A DNA stretch of 64,000 nucleotides from Eucommia ulmoides (Eukaryota; Streptophyta; Magnoliopsida; Garryales; Eucommiaceae). Positions within the stretch are counted from its first letter, which is position 1, and every line of letters starts with the position of its first letter. The position numbers were made by a program, and so were the translations under genes. The notes beneath the pieces are model-generated. The model searched no databases, had not been told where the DNA came from, and saw only the letters and a list, made by a program, of their open reading frames with translations. The stretch spans positions 3,931,311 through 3,995,310 of the forward strand of contig CM028328.1 in the NCBI GenBank assembly GCA_016647705.1, written 5' to 3'. This document shows positions 32,965 to 44,561 of the stretch, piece after piece.

Positions 32965-34685
32965 TGGTAGGGGCGCAAAACAATGCCGCTACTTACACTC
33001 GCAAGTATATGAGGTCTAAGTTTTAGTATAGTGTGATCGTTAAGATAGGGTTATCGTATCCACAGAGATTGTTGTTGTTACTATCGAATACCACGTTTGT
33101 CGTGACCTAATTTTATCTAGGCGAAAAATAAATGTAATTAATTAATTAAACTAATACTAATATAACCTAAATTAACTACATTAATATGCTAATATGTTTT
33201 AGGGTGAAGAATTGTGTATAGGGATTAACGTGTTTACAAATACGTGTTCGATCTCGATTTACTCACGTTTACGTTGTTCGACCTATTTGACAACCTCGGT
33301 ACGTAAACTCCACCGCCACCTCTCTCGATTGTAAGACGGGGGAATACATGACTTCGAGTCAACGGAGAAGTCCCCCTCAACGTCTTAACGACCCTAGGTC
33401 ACGTGAGTCTCGCCTAGCGTCATGGATTGCACACAATTCAACTCCCTCCCGGGTTATTGGATCGTCGCGTTGTATTTACCCAATCGACAATCTACGTTCT
33501 AAAATTCCATTGCCACCTCTTCCGAGTGTAAGACGAGGGATATAACGCAACTTCGAGCCAACGAAGAAGTCCCCCTCAACGTCTTAACGACCTTAGGTAG
33601 CGTGTGTCTTGCCCCACGTCATCGATTGTCCACGATTCAAACCCTGACCGGGTTATAGAATCGTGGTATTTGTTTACCCTAATCTGAATCCGTGATTTTG
33701 TCAAAACCCCATATTCTCCATTTATCAATCCAAGCATAATAAACAAATAATACGATAAACACAATCAAACTATGAAGAACAAACATAAACGTAACACCGA
33801 AATCATCCAAACAACGTATTTATAAATATAGTGTTCATTCCTACTATAATCCATATTAAACTCGGGACCATAGCCGCATATATAAGAAAATAACGAGCTA
33901 AACATGCTCACATACTCCTAAGATAAAGAAATAAGGAAAAACAATCGAAGAACTTAGCCTCGTCTGAAGATAAACTGCTAAGAACGCTCTACGATTGATT
34001 CGCCGTCTTCTCTGCTTCGGGATGTGAGCTTCACCACTAAAATCCCTAACTATACCCTTAGATATAGCCTAAGGGGCTCAAAAAACCAAGAGAGACCGGA
34101 GAGGGGAAAGGAGAAAGGGTATTTATAGCTAAAATATCCTAAAAATATCAAAAAATATCTCAAGACTATGCAGGGCAAATCCGCCTAGGCGGTGGATTCT
34201 TCGCCTAGGTGGAGTTAGGTCGGTTCGGTTTGATCGCCTAGGCGGTGAAGTAGGCGGTGGATTGGGAGAACATTATGTTGAAATTCCTCCTAGGCGAAGA
34301 AAACTTCGCCTAGGCGAGCGGCTGTCAGTAGCTCATCTGCGTCTTCTGCTGGATTTCCGCCTAGGTGATGGAAATTTCGCCTAGGCAGTCGTCCGTCAGT
34401 AACATTTTTCTCTTCTCAGAATCTTCACCGCTTAGGCGGTGGTCTGGACGACTAAGCGGTGGGCCTGTTTTATCTTTTAGCCTCTGATCTTGTTTATCCA
34501 CCGTAACTTCAAACCGCTTTGATTCGATCTCATCGTTTTAGCTCCAGTTTCCTATCTTTTTGACCCACACACCTGATTTAATACAAAAAGATAAAAACTA
34601 ATTAAAACATAATAAAATACTATATAAACGTACTCGAAAACTAACAAATTCGGATTGAAAATAGATAGGTTTTTCACACTTATCA
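32965..34685 (-). repeat. 5' LTR of element B
   Basis: 1721 bp, starting TGGTAGGGG (one substitution from the TGATAGGGG of the other LTR) and ending ACTTATCA. Similar to 29375-31097 throughout, with scattered substitutions. GCCTAGGC cluster at 34183-34463. Confidence 0.92.
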
Positions 34686-34690
34686 CCAGG

Positions 34691-35205
34691 CCGCCCAAAT
34701 ATCCCAGCTTCCTCCAACGTCAGCCCGGGGCCGCTCCCCTGCTCTTCCTGGGGTCGTGATAAGAGACACCCCACAATCAAAGTCGGGTTCCCGCTAGTTC
34801 GCGCATACTTTGAGTAGAGACTCATCACCCCGTGCTTCTGACAAAGGAAAAAAGGAAGGCCCATGAGGGCAAGCAGAAAAAACACAAGTCCTTGAAAAGG
34901 GCTAAGCTTATGGTCGAGGCTTCCTCCGAGCTGACGGTCGATGACTCTTTTTTTTGGGATCTCGAACACAGGGCTCTCGGCCGATCGGGCCTTACTAAGA
35001 AGCCCAGAGGTGATGCCTAGCTATCTCCGCCGCGTCACCCCTCCCAACGATAAAAACTTGATGGATGAGAAGAGCAGCGGCAACCTTATATATCAGGTCG
35101 TCTGTGACCAGATCTCAGTAAGAACCCCACTAGTTCAAGTTTTTGTTTTGCTTTTGTTAATTAAATTTTTCCAAGTGTAACGAATTTGCCGCCCTTATGT
35201 AGTGT
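34691..35205 (+). pseudogene. Antisense ORF of gypsy element, middle part
   Basis: After the CCAGG duplication the frame continues in phase from 29374: AAQISQLPPTSARGRSPALPG, a Pro/Ser-rich linker, until a TAG after KSGSR. More stops follow. A donor-like CAG|GTAAGAACC equivalent (CTCAGTAAGAACC) near 35116 suggests an intron before the coiled-coil part. Decayed. Confidence 0.6.
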
Positions 35206-35826
35206 ATGCTCTGGGTGTTGGTTGTGTTTGACCGGATCTCTGATAGTGCCATGGAGGAGTCAATCCTCCGGTCGAAAAAGAATACGGTGGATGCAAGAGT
35301 AAATAGAATAAATGATGACCTCCAGCTCACCACCCAAGCCCATCACAGCCTTCAGGCCAGGCATGTCCTTGTTACCAAAGAATGGGATAATTTTTTAAGA
35401 CAAAAGGTCGACTTGGAGAAGAAGGTGGACGAACTGGAGAAGAGGCTGAAGAAAGAAGAGTTGCTCAGAGCGAAGGCGATCTGTAGAGCCAAAAATACGG
35501 CCGTCGAGGATTACAAGTCAATCGGAGAATTCGAGAACCTCAAATACGAGCTGGCTGCAAAGTATATGGATAATGGTCATAAGGCCACGATCCGTTTTCT
35601 TCAGAGCCATTACCCAGAATTCGACTGCTTTAGCGTCGGGATGGAGTTTCCAAAACAAGGAAAGTTGGCGGTGGAGCGGGCAGCCGAGGGGCCCTCTCAG
35701 GAGCAAACTCGTGAGGTAGGGGTCGAAGAAGTAGGTGATGAAAAGGCTGAGGGGAAAGAGGAGGATAGGGATGAGGACACCACTGTCGACGTTGTGGACG
35801 TCGAAGGTGTGTCCAAAGAAGAATAG
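35206..35826 (+). CDS. Antisense ORF of gypsy element, coiled-coil C-terminal part
   Basis: An open frame of 206 codons. The true coding part probably begins after an acceptor near 35240, since the first codons look like intron. It encodes a long charged coiled coil (about residues 20-110, e.g. VDLEKKVDELEKRLKKEE), a conserved-looking segment with AVEDYKSIGEFENL and FLQSHYPEFD, and an acidic Glu/Asp-rich tail ending VSKEE. This architecture is common at the C-terminus of plant gypsy-associated ORFs with the Transposase_28-like domain. As the upstream exons carry stops, no full product is expected. Confidence 0.6.
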   Translation: MLWVLVVFDRISDSAMEESILRSKKNTVDARVNRINDDLQLTTQAHHSLQARHVLVTKEWDNFLRQKVDLEKKVDELEKRLKKEELLRAKAICRAKNTAVEDYKSIGEFENLKYELAAKYMDNGHKATIRFLQSHYPEFDCFSVGMEFPKQGKLAVERAAEGPSQEQTREVGVEEVGDEKAEGKEEDRDEDTTVDVVDVEGVSKEE

Positions 35827-36523
35827 GTCCCTTGGCCCGATTCTTTTTTGAAGACTTCGAATTTTTATTTTTATTTTTATTTTATTTTGTTTTATTTTTT
35901 AAAAAAAAAATTGTTATGGCTGTGTATATGGGTATGCACCCCACCGATGTAAGCCCTCACTTTTTTTTTTTGAATATAATACACAGGAAAATCTTTGAGC
36001 AATTACTTGTCCCAAATTTCTTCTCGCTCCTCCCTTCTCTTTTAGGATGTAGGAGATGATTTGTTTCGACATTTAGCCCGAGACTGAGTAAATTGGCATA
36101 AACCCTATTAATGTGCTCGGGATAGAGTTGTAAACTTTAAACTTTCAAACTTCCAAAATTTAGCACCCGTGCTGAGCCCTCGTAGATCTTAGCTCGACAT
36201 TCTTCTGGTAGATGTCCAAATTTATGGTTGTCCAGAGGGCGTAGCTCGGCTAAAAATTGTATTTTGATGCCATTTGGTTTTGAAATCCTTTTGGTCAAGA
36301 TTTGCCAAGGCTGTATTCACCCTGCTCCCCCAGCATGTAGTGGGAGTAATTTCACTGCTCGTGCTATTGGCTATAATGTGGCTCGTCGGGACAGTTTGCG
36401 ATGTATCTAGGTGTTCCGGAGTATTGCTTTAATAGCATATTGTTTCTTGAAAAGCCATTACATTGATATGAAAATACATTACACTTGGCACAAAAATTGA
36501 ATGATTACAAAATGACCTCAGTC
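35827..36523. other. Spacer between the antisense ORF and pol end
   Basis: Non-coding: T-rich run at about 35860-35910, then mixed DNA. By layout it is the 3' untranslated part of both convergent frames. Confidence 0.5.
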
Positions 36524-36800
36524 CTACAGTGGTACTGCTTGAGATGGTCGGCATTCCATGGGTGTCGTAGTGGGATGCCTTCCTCGGTCTCGAGTTCGTA
36601 TGTGCCCGACCTTGTAATTCTGATGACGCGGTAAGGTCCCTCCCAGTTGGGGGCCAACTTCTCCTCATTTTGCTTTTTAGTTGCTAAGGTAACCTTCCTG
36701 AGGATGAGGGCTCAAACTTCAAAATGGCACAGGCGCACCGTTCTATCGTAGTATCGAGCTGAACGTTGTTGGTCAGCTGCTTGGCGTATTCAAGCGTTCT
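36524..36800 (-). pseudogene. Ty3/gypsy polyprotein C-terminus (integrase end)
   Basis: The minus strand encodes the typical last segment of gypsy pol: KLAPNWEGPYRVIRITRSGTYELET, EGIPLRHPWNADHLKQYH. A shift or stop lies upstream, near 36690, where the preceding part is read in another frame. Sequence homology stops near 36800, so the remaining integrase, RT and RNase H are gone from this copy. Confidence 0.85.
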
Positions 36801-37400
36801 CTCGCAAAGAAAATTGCTATATAGTAATACTTGCTATATATATAGTAAAGACACTTTTTCTTTATCAATGAAGCACTACAAAATCAATCTCATCAATACA
36901 ATTTATAGACACGATATTTTGACAATTTTTCTCAAAAGTTTTTAATTTTACATTGTAATTTACATTAGCTATTTTATTTTACTTTGAAAAAAAATAAAAG
37001 AAAAAATAGAAAAAAAGAAAAAAAGGAGAAAAAAAAAAGGAAAAGAAAAAAAAAAGAATAAAGAAATAGATAGATAAAGAGAGAGAGAGAGAAGAGAGAA
37101 TGAGAGTGAGAAACGAGAGACAGAAAGAGAGAAATGGAGGTGGAGCCCACTAGAGAAGAGAGTGTGAGAGAGATAACAAAGTGGAGAGAGAGAGAAAGAG
37201 AAAGGTAGGGCCCACTGAGGGAGAGAGAAAAAAAAAAGATAGGAATTGGATAAGAGTGACGCATGTGTGTTTTTACATGGGGTTTTCTTAAATAAAAAAT
37301 AATCTTTAGGTGTTTTATTGTATTGGGTCATGGTTCATGGGGTCCATTTGAAATTATTATCTAAAAATGGTTCCATCTTTAAAAAAATCTTTTTTTTAGG
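36801..37400. repeat. Low-complexity purine-rich DNA
   Basis: 36985-37240 is almost pure A/G on the plus strand (A-runs, then GAGA repeats). Open frames on the minus strand here are artefacts of this composition. The flanks are AT-rich. Confidence 0.75.
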
Positions 37401-38699
37401 GGCACTTACCAAGCAATTCCAAAAAGATATCAAAACTACCAACTAAACTCAACTTTTTCTGCGAACTGAGTAATCCTTATGGCATTTTCGTGACTAAAAT
37501 TCTTCTTTCTAATGCGCCGCTTCATAACATCATGTAATCAATTTCCCCTAATACAGAACTAATTTTGATAATATGCGATCATAAAAGTATAACAAAAATA
37601 CTTTTTTTTAATCTCAATACGAACGTGAAACAACAAAACTTTTACACATCAATTATGTGCAAATAATTCTCTTTAAAATGAGATATCAATCACATTTTTT
37701 GGAGCTGCTTATTGTAATGAATATGAATGTTACATGTAACATTTATTACTTAGACCATATTCCATATAACATGTATTTACCATCGTATCTCTTTAAAATG
37801 TTAATGTGTTTAATGTAATATCTTAACTGATCGTTAAATGTAATATTTTAACAGATTGTTGAATCGTATTTCATGTAAACGTTACATATAACAACTTATA
37901 GTTCGTGTGGCACCAATATTGATTGTAACATTCAGTATTTGATATTAATTTTTTTTTTAAGTTCTAAATTGGAATACTTGTTGATGTTATATGTAACATT
38001 AACTGTGATGTTATTCTGTGTGCCCATTTTAAATATAATATCAAATGTAATGGAAAACAAAAAAATCTGGAAGAACCATGTTGAATGTAATATGAATGTG
38101 AAAATTGAAACTAATGAAAAAATAGTGAATTTGATAACGTTTTGAATATCTTATTTAGACAAATCTGAATATATAATTAGGTTGTGAAAAAAATGTATAC
38201 AACAATAGTTATTTTGATTTTAATAAAATGATTTTGTTGAATATGAAAATTCTCAATCCCCTATTATCTTGCAAGAAAATCAAATAAAATGATTTTGTTA
38301 AATATGGTAACTCCCAATCTCCACAAATCTAGTGAGGGAAAATATGTCAATGGAAAATGTGTATATTTGAATTTCAAGACTGCGTTGTGTATGTCAAATG
38401 TGTTCAAGGAGTTTTTAGTTTATTATTAAATCAGTGAAAGTAGACGGTAATTTGGTGTCTAATTTGGATCCTCCCAGTGATTTTCCCTTTTTTTTTTTAA
38501 CCCATTTAATTTGTAACGATTCGGGTTGGTTCGCGGGTTTTGCTTGTTTTTGTCTTTTTAGCTATTTTTTCACTTTTTTTTTTTTCCAGTATTTCTTTAT
38601 TTTCGAATTTATTCCTACAAAACCAATACTTACTAATTAAAAATTAATAAAACAAATTAATAAAATTATAGATAAAGGGTGAAAAATTAGTATAAAATT
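37401..38699. other. AT-rich DNA without recognised features
   Basis: Several TGTAATATT/ATGTAACAT-like motifs recur at 37720-38110. No convincing gene, LTR or RNA. Confidence 0.5.
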
Positions 38700-39110
38700 G
38701 AGAAGGATCGCTACTTGAAGCTTGCCCAAAGCCCCTGGGGCTTAGTCTGGCCCGAGTCCGAAATTGTGCCCACCCAGCCCAAGCCCATAAGGCTTCCTAT
38801 TCGGCTTGGATTTTGTATATTTTAGAGAAGTCCAACCCGAGGTTAACTTTGTAATGAAATGTCTAGTGTTCAAATCCCCATACCCTTAAACATTTGTTAA
38901 AAAAAAAAGAAGAAGATATTTTAACAATTTTGAAAAGCCCAAAATGCGGGCTTCGAGCCCTAGCCCAAAGCCCGTGTATCCAAGATGTGTGGGCCTATTA
39001 AGCAGGCCCTAACTTTTTCAATCCATTATAAGCCCAGCCCGAACCCGACTGTTGACTTGCCAAAGCCTGCTAGGCTCAAGGCTGGGCCTAACCGGGCTTT
39101 AAAAATTAAG
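38700..39110. repeat. GGCCC-rich dispersed-repeat-like segment
   Basis: Repeated GCCC(A)AGCCC/GGGCTT motifs at both ends (38725-38800 and 38935-39105) surround an A-rich centre. A tRNA-type B-box-like GTTCAAATCCC lies near 38869. It looks like an inserted element with partly inverted ends, family not assigned. Confidence 0.45.
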
Positions 39111-39649
39111 TTTTTTATTTTTATCAAAAAATAATTGGCCCTTGTGTATTTTATCTTTTGACCGATTAAAATTTTGAAAAAAAAAAAATTTTATACTAAT
39201 ATTTTTTGGTATGTTTTATGACTTTATATCTTGCCAAAAATATAGGGTTCAAATTGAAAAGATTAAAAAGTGGTAAAATGTATTATTTTGGTGGGGGAAG
39301 TTTTTCCCCACCTACTTCTACGTGGACACCTGTCCACGAAGTCAGGGGCACTCATGCGCCCCTGCCTTCTTCCTTTGCTTAAATAAATAAAGGGAGGGCC
39401 TACAGCTGGGCAGCATGGCTCTCTAGCCTGAAGAAGTAATTGACCAATTTTTTGCCGATTTCTTCTTTGCAGTTATATATATATATATATATATATATTG
39501 TTGAAAATAGCGACATTTCAGCCGATTCCTTTTGACAAAAGCTGAAACTCGGCTGTTTTGCTCTAGAAAAGTAAAGAGTGTAAAGTGACATTAGTCAGGC
39601 AATTTGACAACTTAATAACTCTACATAGGTAAAGAACTCTCGTGAGAGA
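39111..39649. repeat. AT-rich DNA with (TA)n microsatellite
   Basis: TA run at 39473-39498. A short GC-richer part (39300-39410) contains a GTGGACACCTGTCCAC palindrome. No gene. Confidence 0.6.
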
Positions 39650-39819
39650 TATCGGGGTTATATAATTTTGATCTTGACTGTTGGATCAAATGAGATCTAA
39701 TGGTAAAAAATGTCTCTTGAATCCTTCAATCTAGACCCTTGGATATTCAATCTGAGGGTATAAAATGTCTCTAAAATGTCCAAAGCAAAATGTGTCTGAA
39801 AAATATACCTCGTTCTGTC

Positions 39820-39876
<57 letters not shown>

Positions 39877-39907
39877 ACACACACACACACACACACACGT
39901 GTGTGTA
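39650..39907 (-). repeat. Repeat related to 6247-6430, beside compound microsatellite
   Basis: 39650-39830 is a diverged reverse complement of the dyad-containing repeat at the proposed Helitron 5' end, including ACATTTT-spaced motifs. It is followed by (TA)n (39825-39874), (AC)n (39876-39898) and (GT)n to about 39907. Confidence 0.6.
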
Positions 39908-41031
39908 TGTGTTTTTTGTGTTGTGTTTGTGATTCAAAATAGGAAAAGAAAAGAATAGATAAATTTTAGAGGGACCTGCTATCTTTATATATGTGTATAT
40001 GTTGTGTGGAGAAGGAAAAGAATTAGACGATGGATCACCAAATGATAAGAGGCAAGGGAGAAAAAGAATATCGAGAGAGAGAGAAATGAAAAAGAAAGAA
40101 AAATAAAAATTATAAGAAGAACGAGAAAAATAATATCTTCAGCGGATGATTATCAATTTTAGATTTCAGATAGAATTCTTAATCATTTTAATATCTACTT
40201 TTAACCTCTCCATTTATTGTAGAATTTGTGCTATAATAGTTGTTTAATTATAGTTGATGATTTTCAAGGATTATGTATATTTATGAATTATGTGGCAATT
40301 GTGTGAGAGACATGTCTACACGTTATTTATTAAATTAGTTGGATGTCCATATTAAATGGATTAAAATTCTATTGAGGTTTGCCTCATAACCGCCACAACA
40401 TTTGTTACAGGATCGACGAAATTGAACCCGTGCACGAACGGTGAAAGTCTATTTGGAATTGTATTCAATTTTATATTAATTGTATTTATTACTTATTGTT
40501 AGAAGATTAATCAGAGTAATAGATATTTCTGATTATTAGCATAGTTCACTATGATCCACTTAAATTTATAATTTGTGTGGTAATATAATTATTGACACTA
40601 TTGAAAAATTTGTCAGATTTATTGGTAATAAAATATTTGTTATTGAATAATAGTTTTATTTTCTTTAGGAGAAACAGAGCGACGTCTCTGGGATACCGGG
40701 TCGTTACCCGAAAGTCCAACCCAAAGAAGGCCTAAAAGCCTAAGCTTGAGAGACTTCAACACTTCTCAAGTTCGTTCAGCTTTTGGTTTCCAGTGCTGGT
40801 ATCAATAATTTCTTGATCGTTGTATCTTGAAAGGTAGACACTCATTTAAATCTTAAGCACCTAACGGGGGTAAAATATACTTTAAGGAGAAATCGTGAAA
40901 TGATTGTCTCGATCTTTTGCTCTTGTATTGTTATTTCCGTTTCTATATGATAATACAATAAGTATCTACTTATTGTTTTATATCCAGTGTTTCTGTTCTT
41001 GTTTTTTCTTCAACATTTCTTAATTAGATTG
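39908..41031. other. AT-rich DNA, possible LTR-retrotransposon remnant
   Basis: No frame of note. 40670-40760 contains GCGACGTCTCTGGGATACCG and following GC-richer sequence that looks like part of an element, but no termini or family were identified. Confidence 0.35.
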
Positions 41032-43414
41032 TGTTGGCCCAGTGAGTTACCCAAGAGGGGAGGGTTAATTGGGTAGTATTAAAAATTATCAGAATAATAA
41101 TAACGCTTCAAAAATTTAAACAATTAATTTTATTCTAAAATTAATTATTGTCTTTATAGCAACGAATATGTGTTATCAACTAGGTGCATACCAAACAACA
41201 ATATAAGTAAAATAAATAAAGCATCACACTATGATATATCCTGGTTCACCAAGCTACTCTTGGCTAATCCAGTCCTCCGAGCCCCATAAAGATTCGCACC
41301 CACTAAACTCAAGATCCCTTTAAAGGTAAGAACCAAACTTTCACAAAGATTATTTTCACAGGCTCAAAATCAACCCTTACAAATTCTTTTTTCCAAGCTT
41401 ACGAATAAACTCTACTTTTTACAGGCTCAAGAATAACCTAATTCTTTTTATACCTTAGGCTAAAGAATCAAAATCTCACAAATACTCCAAATATCCTTTT
41501 ACCCGGTAAGGATTGAATCGTTACAAAATTGCTCACAAATTAATTCAATCAAGGAAGAATTAACACCTAATCTTTATATACCTTAGGCAAAGATCAAAAC
41601 CTCAATCTCTTTACTGAAAAAGATTGAAACCAGCTACTCTTGATTAGACACTCTCAGTAGTATTTAATCTGACACTCAACTCACCAATTACAAATAATTG
41701 ATAAGTGATTTTTTCACTCGGAGTTTCTATTACCCTAGATAAATTAGAACTCAATTAATATCCCAAAACTAGTGATAGAAAAGTGAGATATTCAAAATCT
41801 GATTTTAAACAAAAATTGGGTAGTACGTAATTGAGCACGTAATCAGATTTATTTAAGAAATTGTTTCAAAAAATATTTTTCAATAAAAAATCAGAAAACA
41901 ATTTCAAAGATCAAATTCCAAATATAATCAAGCAACAATTAATATAAAATAATTTGGAAAGATGTTACCTGGATTCTACCGAATAAATAATGATTAGCAA
42001 TGCAACTTCAAATCGAAGATCAACAATAATTTTCTTCAATATCTCAAGAATGATTTTCAAGACAATTCTCACAAAACTCTCAGTATGATAACACTTAGAA
42101 AGCACGAGAGCTGAATAGCTCAGAATGATTGATATCTCATCTTTCTTTGAAGTGGAAAACGCATATCTATTTAAAAGGGAATAAAACAAGCTCTCCAACG
42201 GCTAGTTCCCACTTGTTATGACATTTAATTGCTCTTATAGACCTCTTATATCATTAAGACTTCATCCTGATTCAAATCACTTAATTATGTCTTTTAAACT
42301 TGTCAATTAAGTTCCCCAAATATTTCTCAATCACAATTAAATAGAATAGAAAAAATTACATGTACCAAATTGAGAAATATAAAAAATAATTGAACCATAT
42401 TTATAGGGTTATTAAAATATTATTTAAATAACTTAAAACATATCATATCCCTAATATATCTTGTGAATCTTAACCATAAAACGCTAATAACGATTACTAT
42501 TCAAATTAAAACACGAAATCCCACAAATCTTGAAACAGACTGATCAATCGACCGACCAACACCAAGCTGTCGACCGCTCGATTTAGGATGTAGCCAAGCA
42601 AAAAATCCATCGCCCATCAATTGACCTAGAGATTCAGTGAGTTTCATTTATGGTTATAGGTCGACCTCCCTGTCGACTTATCAATTCAAAGAGTTCACCA
42701 TTTAAGCTCAGGTTAACCTACCTGTCGACTGAGAGATTCAGAGACTTTACCTTCTATACTCTGGTCGACTTTCCTGTCGACTTGTCAATGTTGAGAACCT
42801 TTTCTGAATTTGTTTTTAATTCATTCTCATCAACGTTTTCAACCCTTTAACCAATTTATTTTCTCAGTTAGCTCCACTAATTACTTAAGTTCAATTTTAG
42901 TCAATTATCTTTATTTATTTTTCAATTACACATATGAGCAAATAATTTAACTAATTAGGATCCTATAAAAAACGTACATATTTATAAAATTCATTTTGTG
43001 TCGTGTGTAATCCTAATTAGGATATTAAGAGTTAGAATTTAACTTTAGTTGTTTTCCTTAGGTTCTTTAAAATTTTCAACCTCTTAATCTTTCATCATCT
43101 TTGTCATCATCTTTTAGCATCCATTCATTACTTGTCATAATATTTTTATCATTGGAACTAATAAACTGAAACACTCAATTAAACCGTTAGTTCCACAAAA
43201 AACATCAATCTTTCATTGTCCATCAAAATCTTAAGATCAATAGAATATAATATCAATCTCTATTGTGTCTATTTTTTCATATGTTATCTGGAATGTTTCT
43301 ATAACAAATAACTTAGATCTGCTTCATTTTTGTTTCTCTTATTTTTAATTAATAATTAATTAAATAATTCATTTTCTAATTATTAATTAATTTCTAGAAC
43401 ATATTTTATCAACA
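41032..43414. mobile_element. LTR- or LARD-like repeat, about 2.4 kb
   Basis: It starts TGTTGGCCCAGTGAGTTACC and ends TTTTATCAACA, giving TG...CA with a TGTTG/CAACA inverted terminus. The early CCAAGAGGGG motif and the later GTCGAC-rich stretch (42550-42790) are common in plant LTR elements of this look. A truncated relative is at 27294-27480. Flanking pentamers (GATTG and GATCT) do not match, so a solo LTR is possible but not proven. No coding capacity. Confidence 0.55.
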
Positions 43415-43662
43415 GATCTCTCCCTCTCCCTCTCCCCCCATATTACCATCGTCGCCAACTAGATTGACCAACGACGACCAAGATCTAGCCATCACATCCA
43501 TATTTGGGCATTGTCTGGCCAACGATGACCAGTTGTGGATTGTCTTTGCCCAGATCTAGCTGCCTCCACGCAAGTGTGGTCAGTGAGCAATTTATCAGGC
43601 CATAGTTTTTTTTTTTTAAATGTATAAGATCTGGGTTAGTTGTTGTTGTTGTTGTTGTTGTT

Positions 43663-43709
<47 letters not shown>

Positions 43710-44211
43710 CTCTAGTTTTTTTTCCCTTTTTCATTGCTATGTATATTTTTACATTTTTTAATATCTTGAAATGTTTTTTTATTTGCAGATTTTTTTTCTA
43801 TGTTAGAATAAAATTTTATATATATTTTTTGTTTTATATATTTTTAATTGTATAATTGTGATTCTTTGTTGTGGTGGTTGTGGCAGTGATAGTGAAAATT
43901 AGAAAAGATAAAGTAAAATAAAAAATGATATTTTAAATGTATAAGCGTAATTTTGTGACGTTAGCAAATTCCATCTTTGTTTGGACTTATTGGAAAATTT
44001 ATTGAAAAGATAAGGGGTGTTAAATGTATTAATATGATATTTGTAAGGGTTGGTTTGGCGAATTAGACCGTCTTGATTGGAATTATGCTGCTATCGATGG
44101 TACTTTGTTGTTCTATTCCTTTTGTTCTTACAACTGGATTTTTGTGGCTAATTTTGTAGAAACCAAGTGGGACTTCAGTGTGTTTGGTGAATTAACTAAT
44201 TAACTACTACA
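43415..44211. other. Spacer with (TTG)n and long poly-T
   Basis: 43415-43600 is GC-richer with repeated CCAACGA(C/T)GACCA motifs. (TTG)n runs at about 43638-43665, then poly-T to about 43709, followed by T-rich DNA. No gene. Confidence 0.55.
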
Positions 44212-44561
44212 CTTGGGTGTAGTACGTTGCTTGTGTTACTTGATCCCAAGCTATATATAAGTCTAGGGACAATCCTCCTATTTTAAGGTGTCTTTTGAGA
44301 GTGATTCAGGGTCCATTGTGTTGCTACATGATATCAGAGACAAACTTTTGTCTGATGTTGGGCGTGTTGAATACCACATCAATGATGGGTCCCCCGATAT
44401 CGTTTTACAGTGGTTTGTCAAAGTCCACACTGGGCGTGAGGGGTGGTGTTGAATCCCACATCGCTTGTGTTACCTGATTCTGAGCTATATATAAATCTAG
44501 GGGTAATCTTCTTCTTCCAAGATGTCTTTTGAGAGTGAGTCTTGCTCATGGGGTTGCTACA
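44212..44561 (+). mobile_element. TRIM (terminal-repeat retrotransposon in miniature)
   Basis: Right terminal repeat 44447-44561 (115 bp) starts TGTTGAATCCCACATCG and ends TTGCTACA. Left repeat 44212-44328 is similar but diverged at its start and ends TTGCTACA. The primer site TGATATCAGAGAC (initiator Met tRNA type, one change) follows the left repeat and a GCGTGAGGGGTGG polypurine tract precedes the right one. The internal region is only about 118 bp and non-coding. No target duplication was found. Confidence 0.8.

Larger units (their letters stand above)
29375..34685 (-). mobile_element. Complete non-autonomous LTR retrotransposon B
   Basis: It is flanked by a perfect 5-bp target duplication CCAGG (29370-29374 and 34686-34690). 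Two highly similar LTRs (1723 and 1721 bp) enclose an internal region of only 1867 bp with no gag or pol frame. A primer-binding site complementary to the 3' end of tRNA-Asp (TGGCGCCGTTGCCGGGGA on the minus strand) lies at 32941-32958, and the polypurine tract GAGTTTGGGGG at about 31100-31112, so it is transcribed on the minus strand. It must rely on another element's proteins. Removing it restores the reading frame of the antisense ORF across the site. The LTRs differ by scattered substitutions, so insertion was not very recent. Confidence 0.93.
27481..36800 (-). mobile_element. Degraded Tat-type Ty3/gypsy element with antisense ORF, split by element B
   Basis: Two parts in opposite orientation define this element. 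At 36524-36800 the minus strand encodes the C-terminal end of a gypsy polyprotein. From 27949 to 35826 the plus strand encodes an extra ORF with a Transposase_28-like domain. An ORF lying between pol and the 3' LTR in antisense to pol is a known trait of Tat-lineage gypsy elements. On that reading the 3' LTR would lie at or left of 27500-27900, but its borders were not found. Most of pol and the 5' LTR are missing beyond 36800. Element B sits inside the antisense ORF. Confidence 0.6.

Noticed and set aside
36969..37331. Minus-strand frames rich in Phe, Ser and Leu
   Set aside because: Translation of an A/G-only low-complexity tract.
38860..38885. B-box-like GTTCAAATCCC as a tRNA gene or SINE
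   Set aside because: No matching A box, no tRNA fold and no target duplication found.
41027..43419. Target duplication around the 41032-43414 repeat
   Set aside because: Flanks GATTG and GATCT share only some bases; a TAGATTG match at about 43458 would need a different end without CA.
43640..43855. Leu/Phe membrane-like frame
   Set aside because: Encoded by (TTG)n and poly-T.
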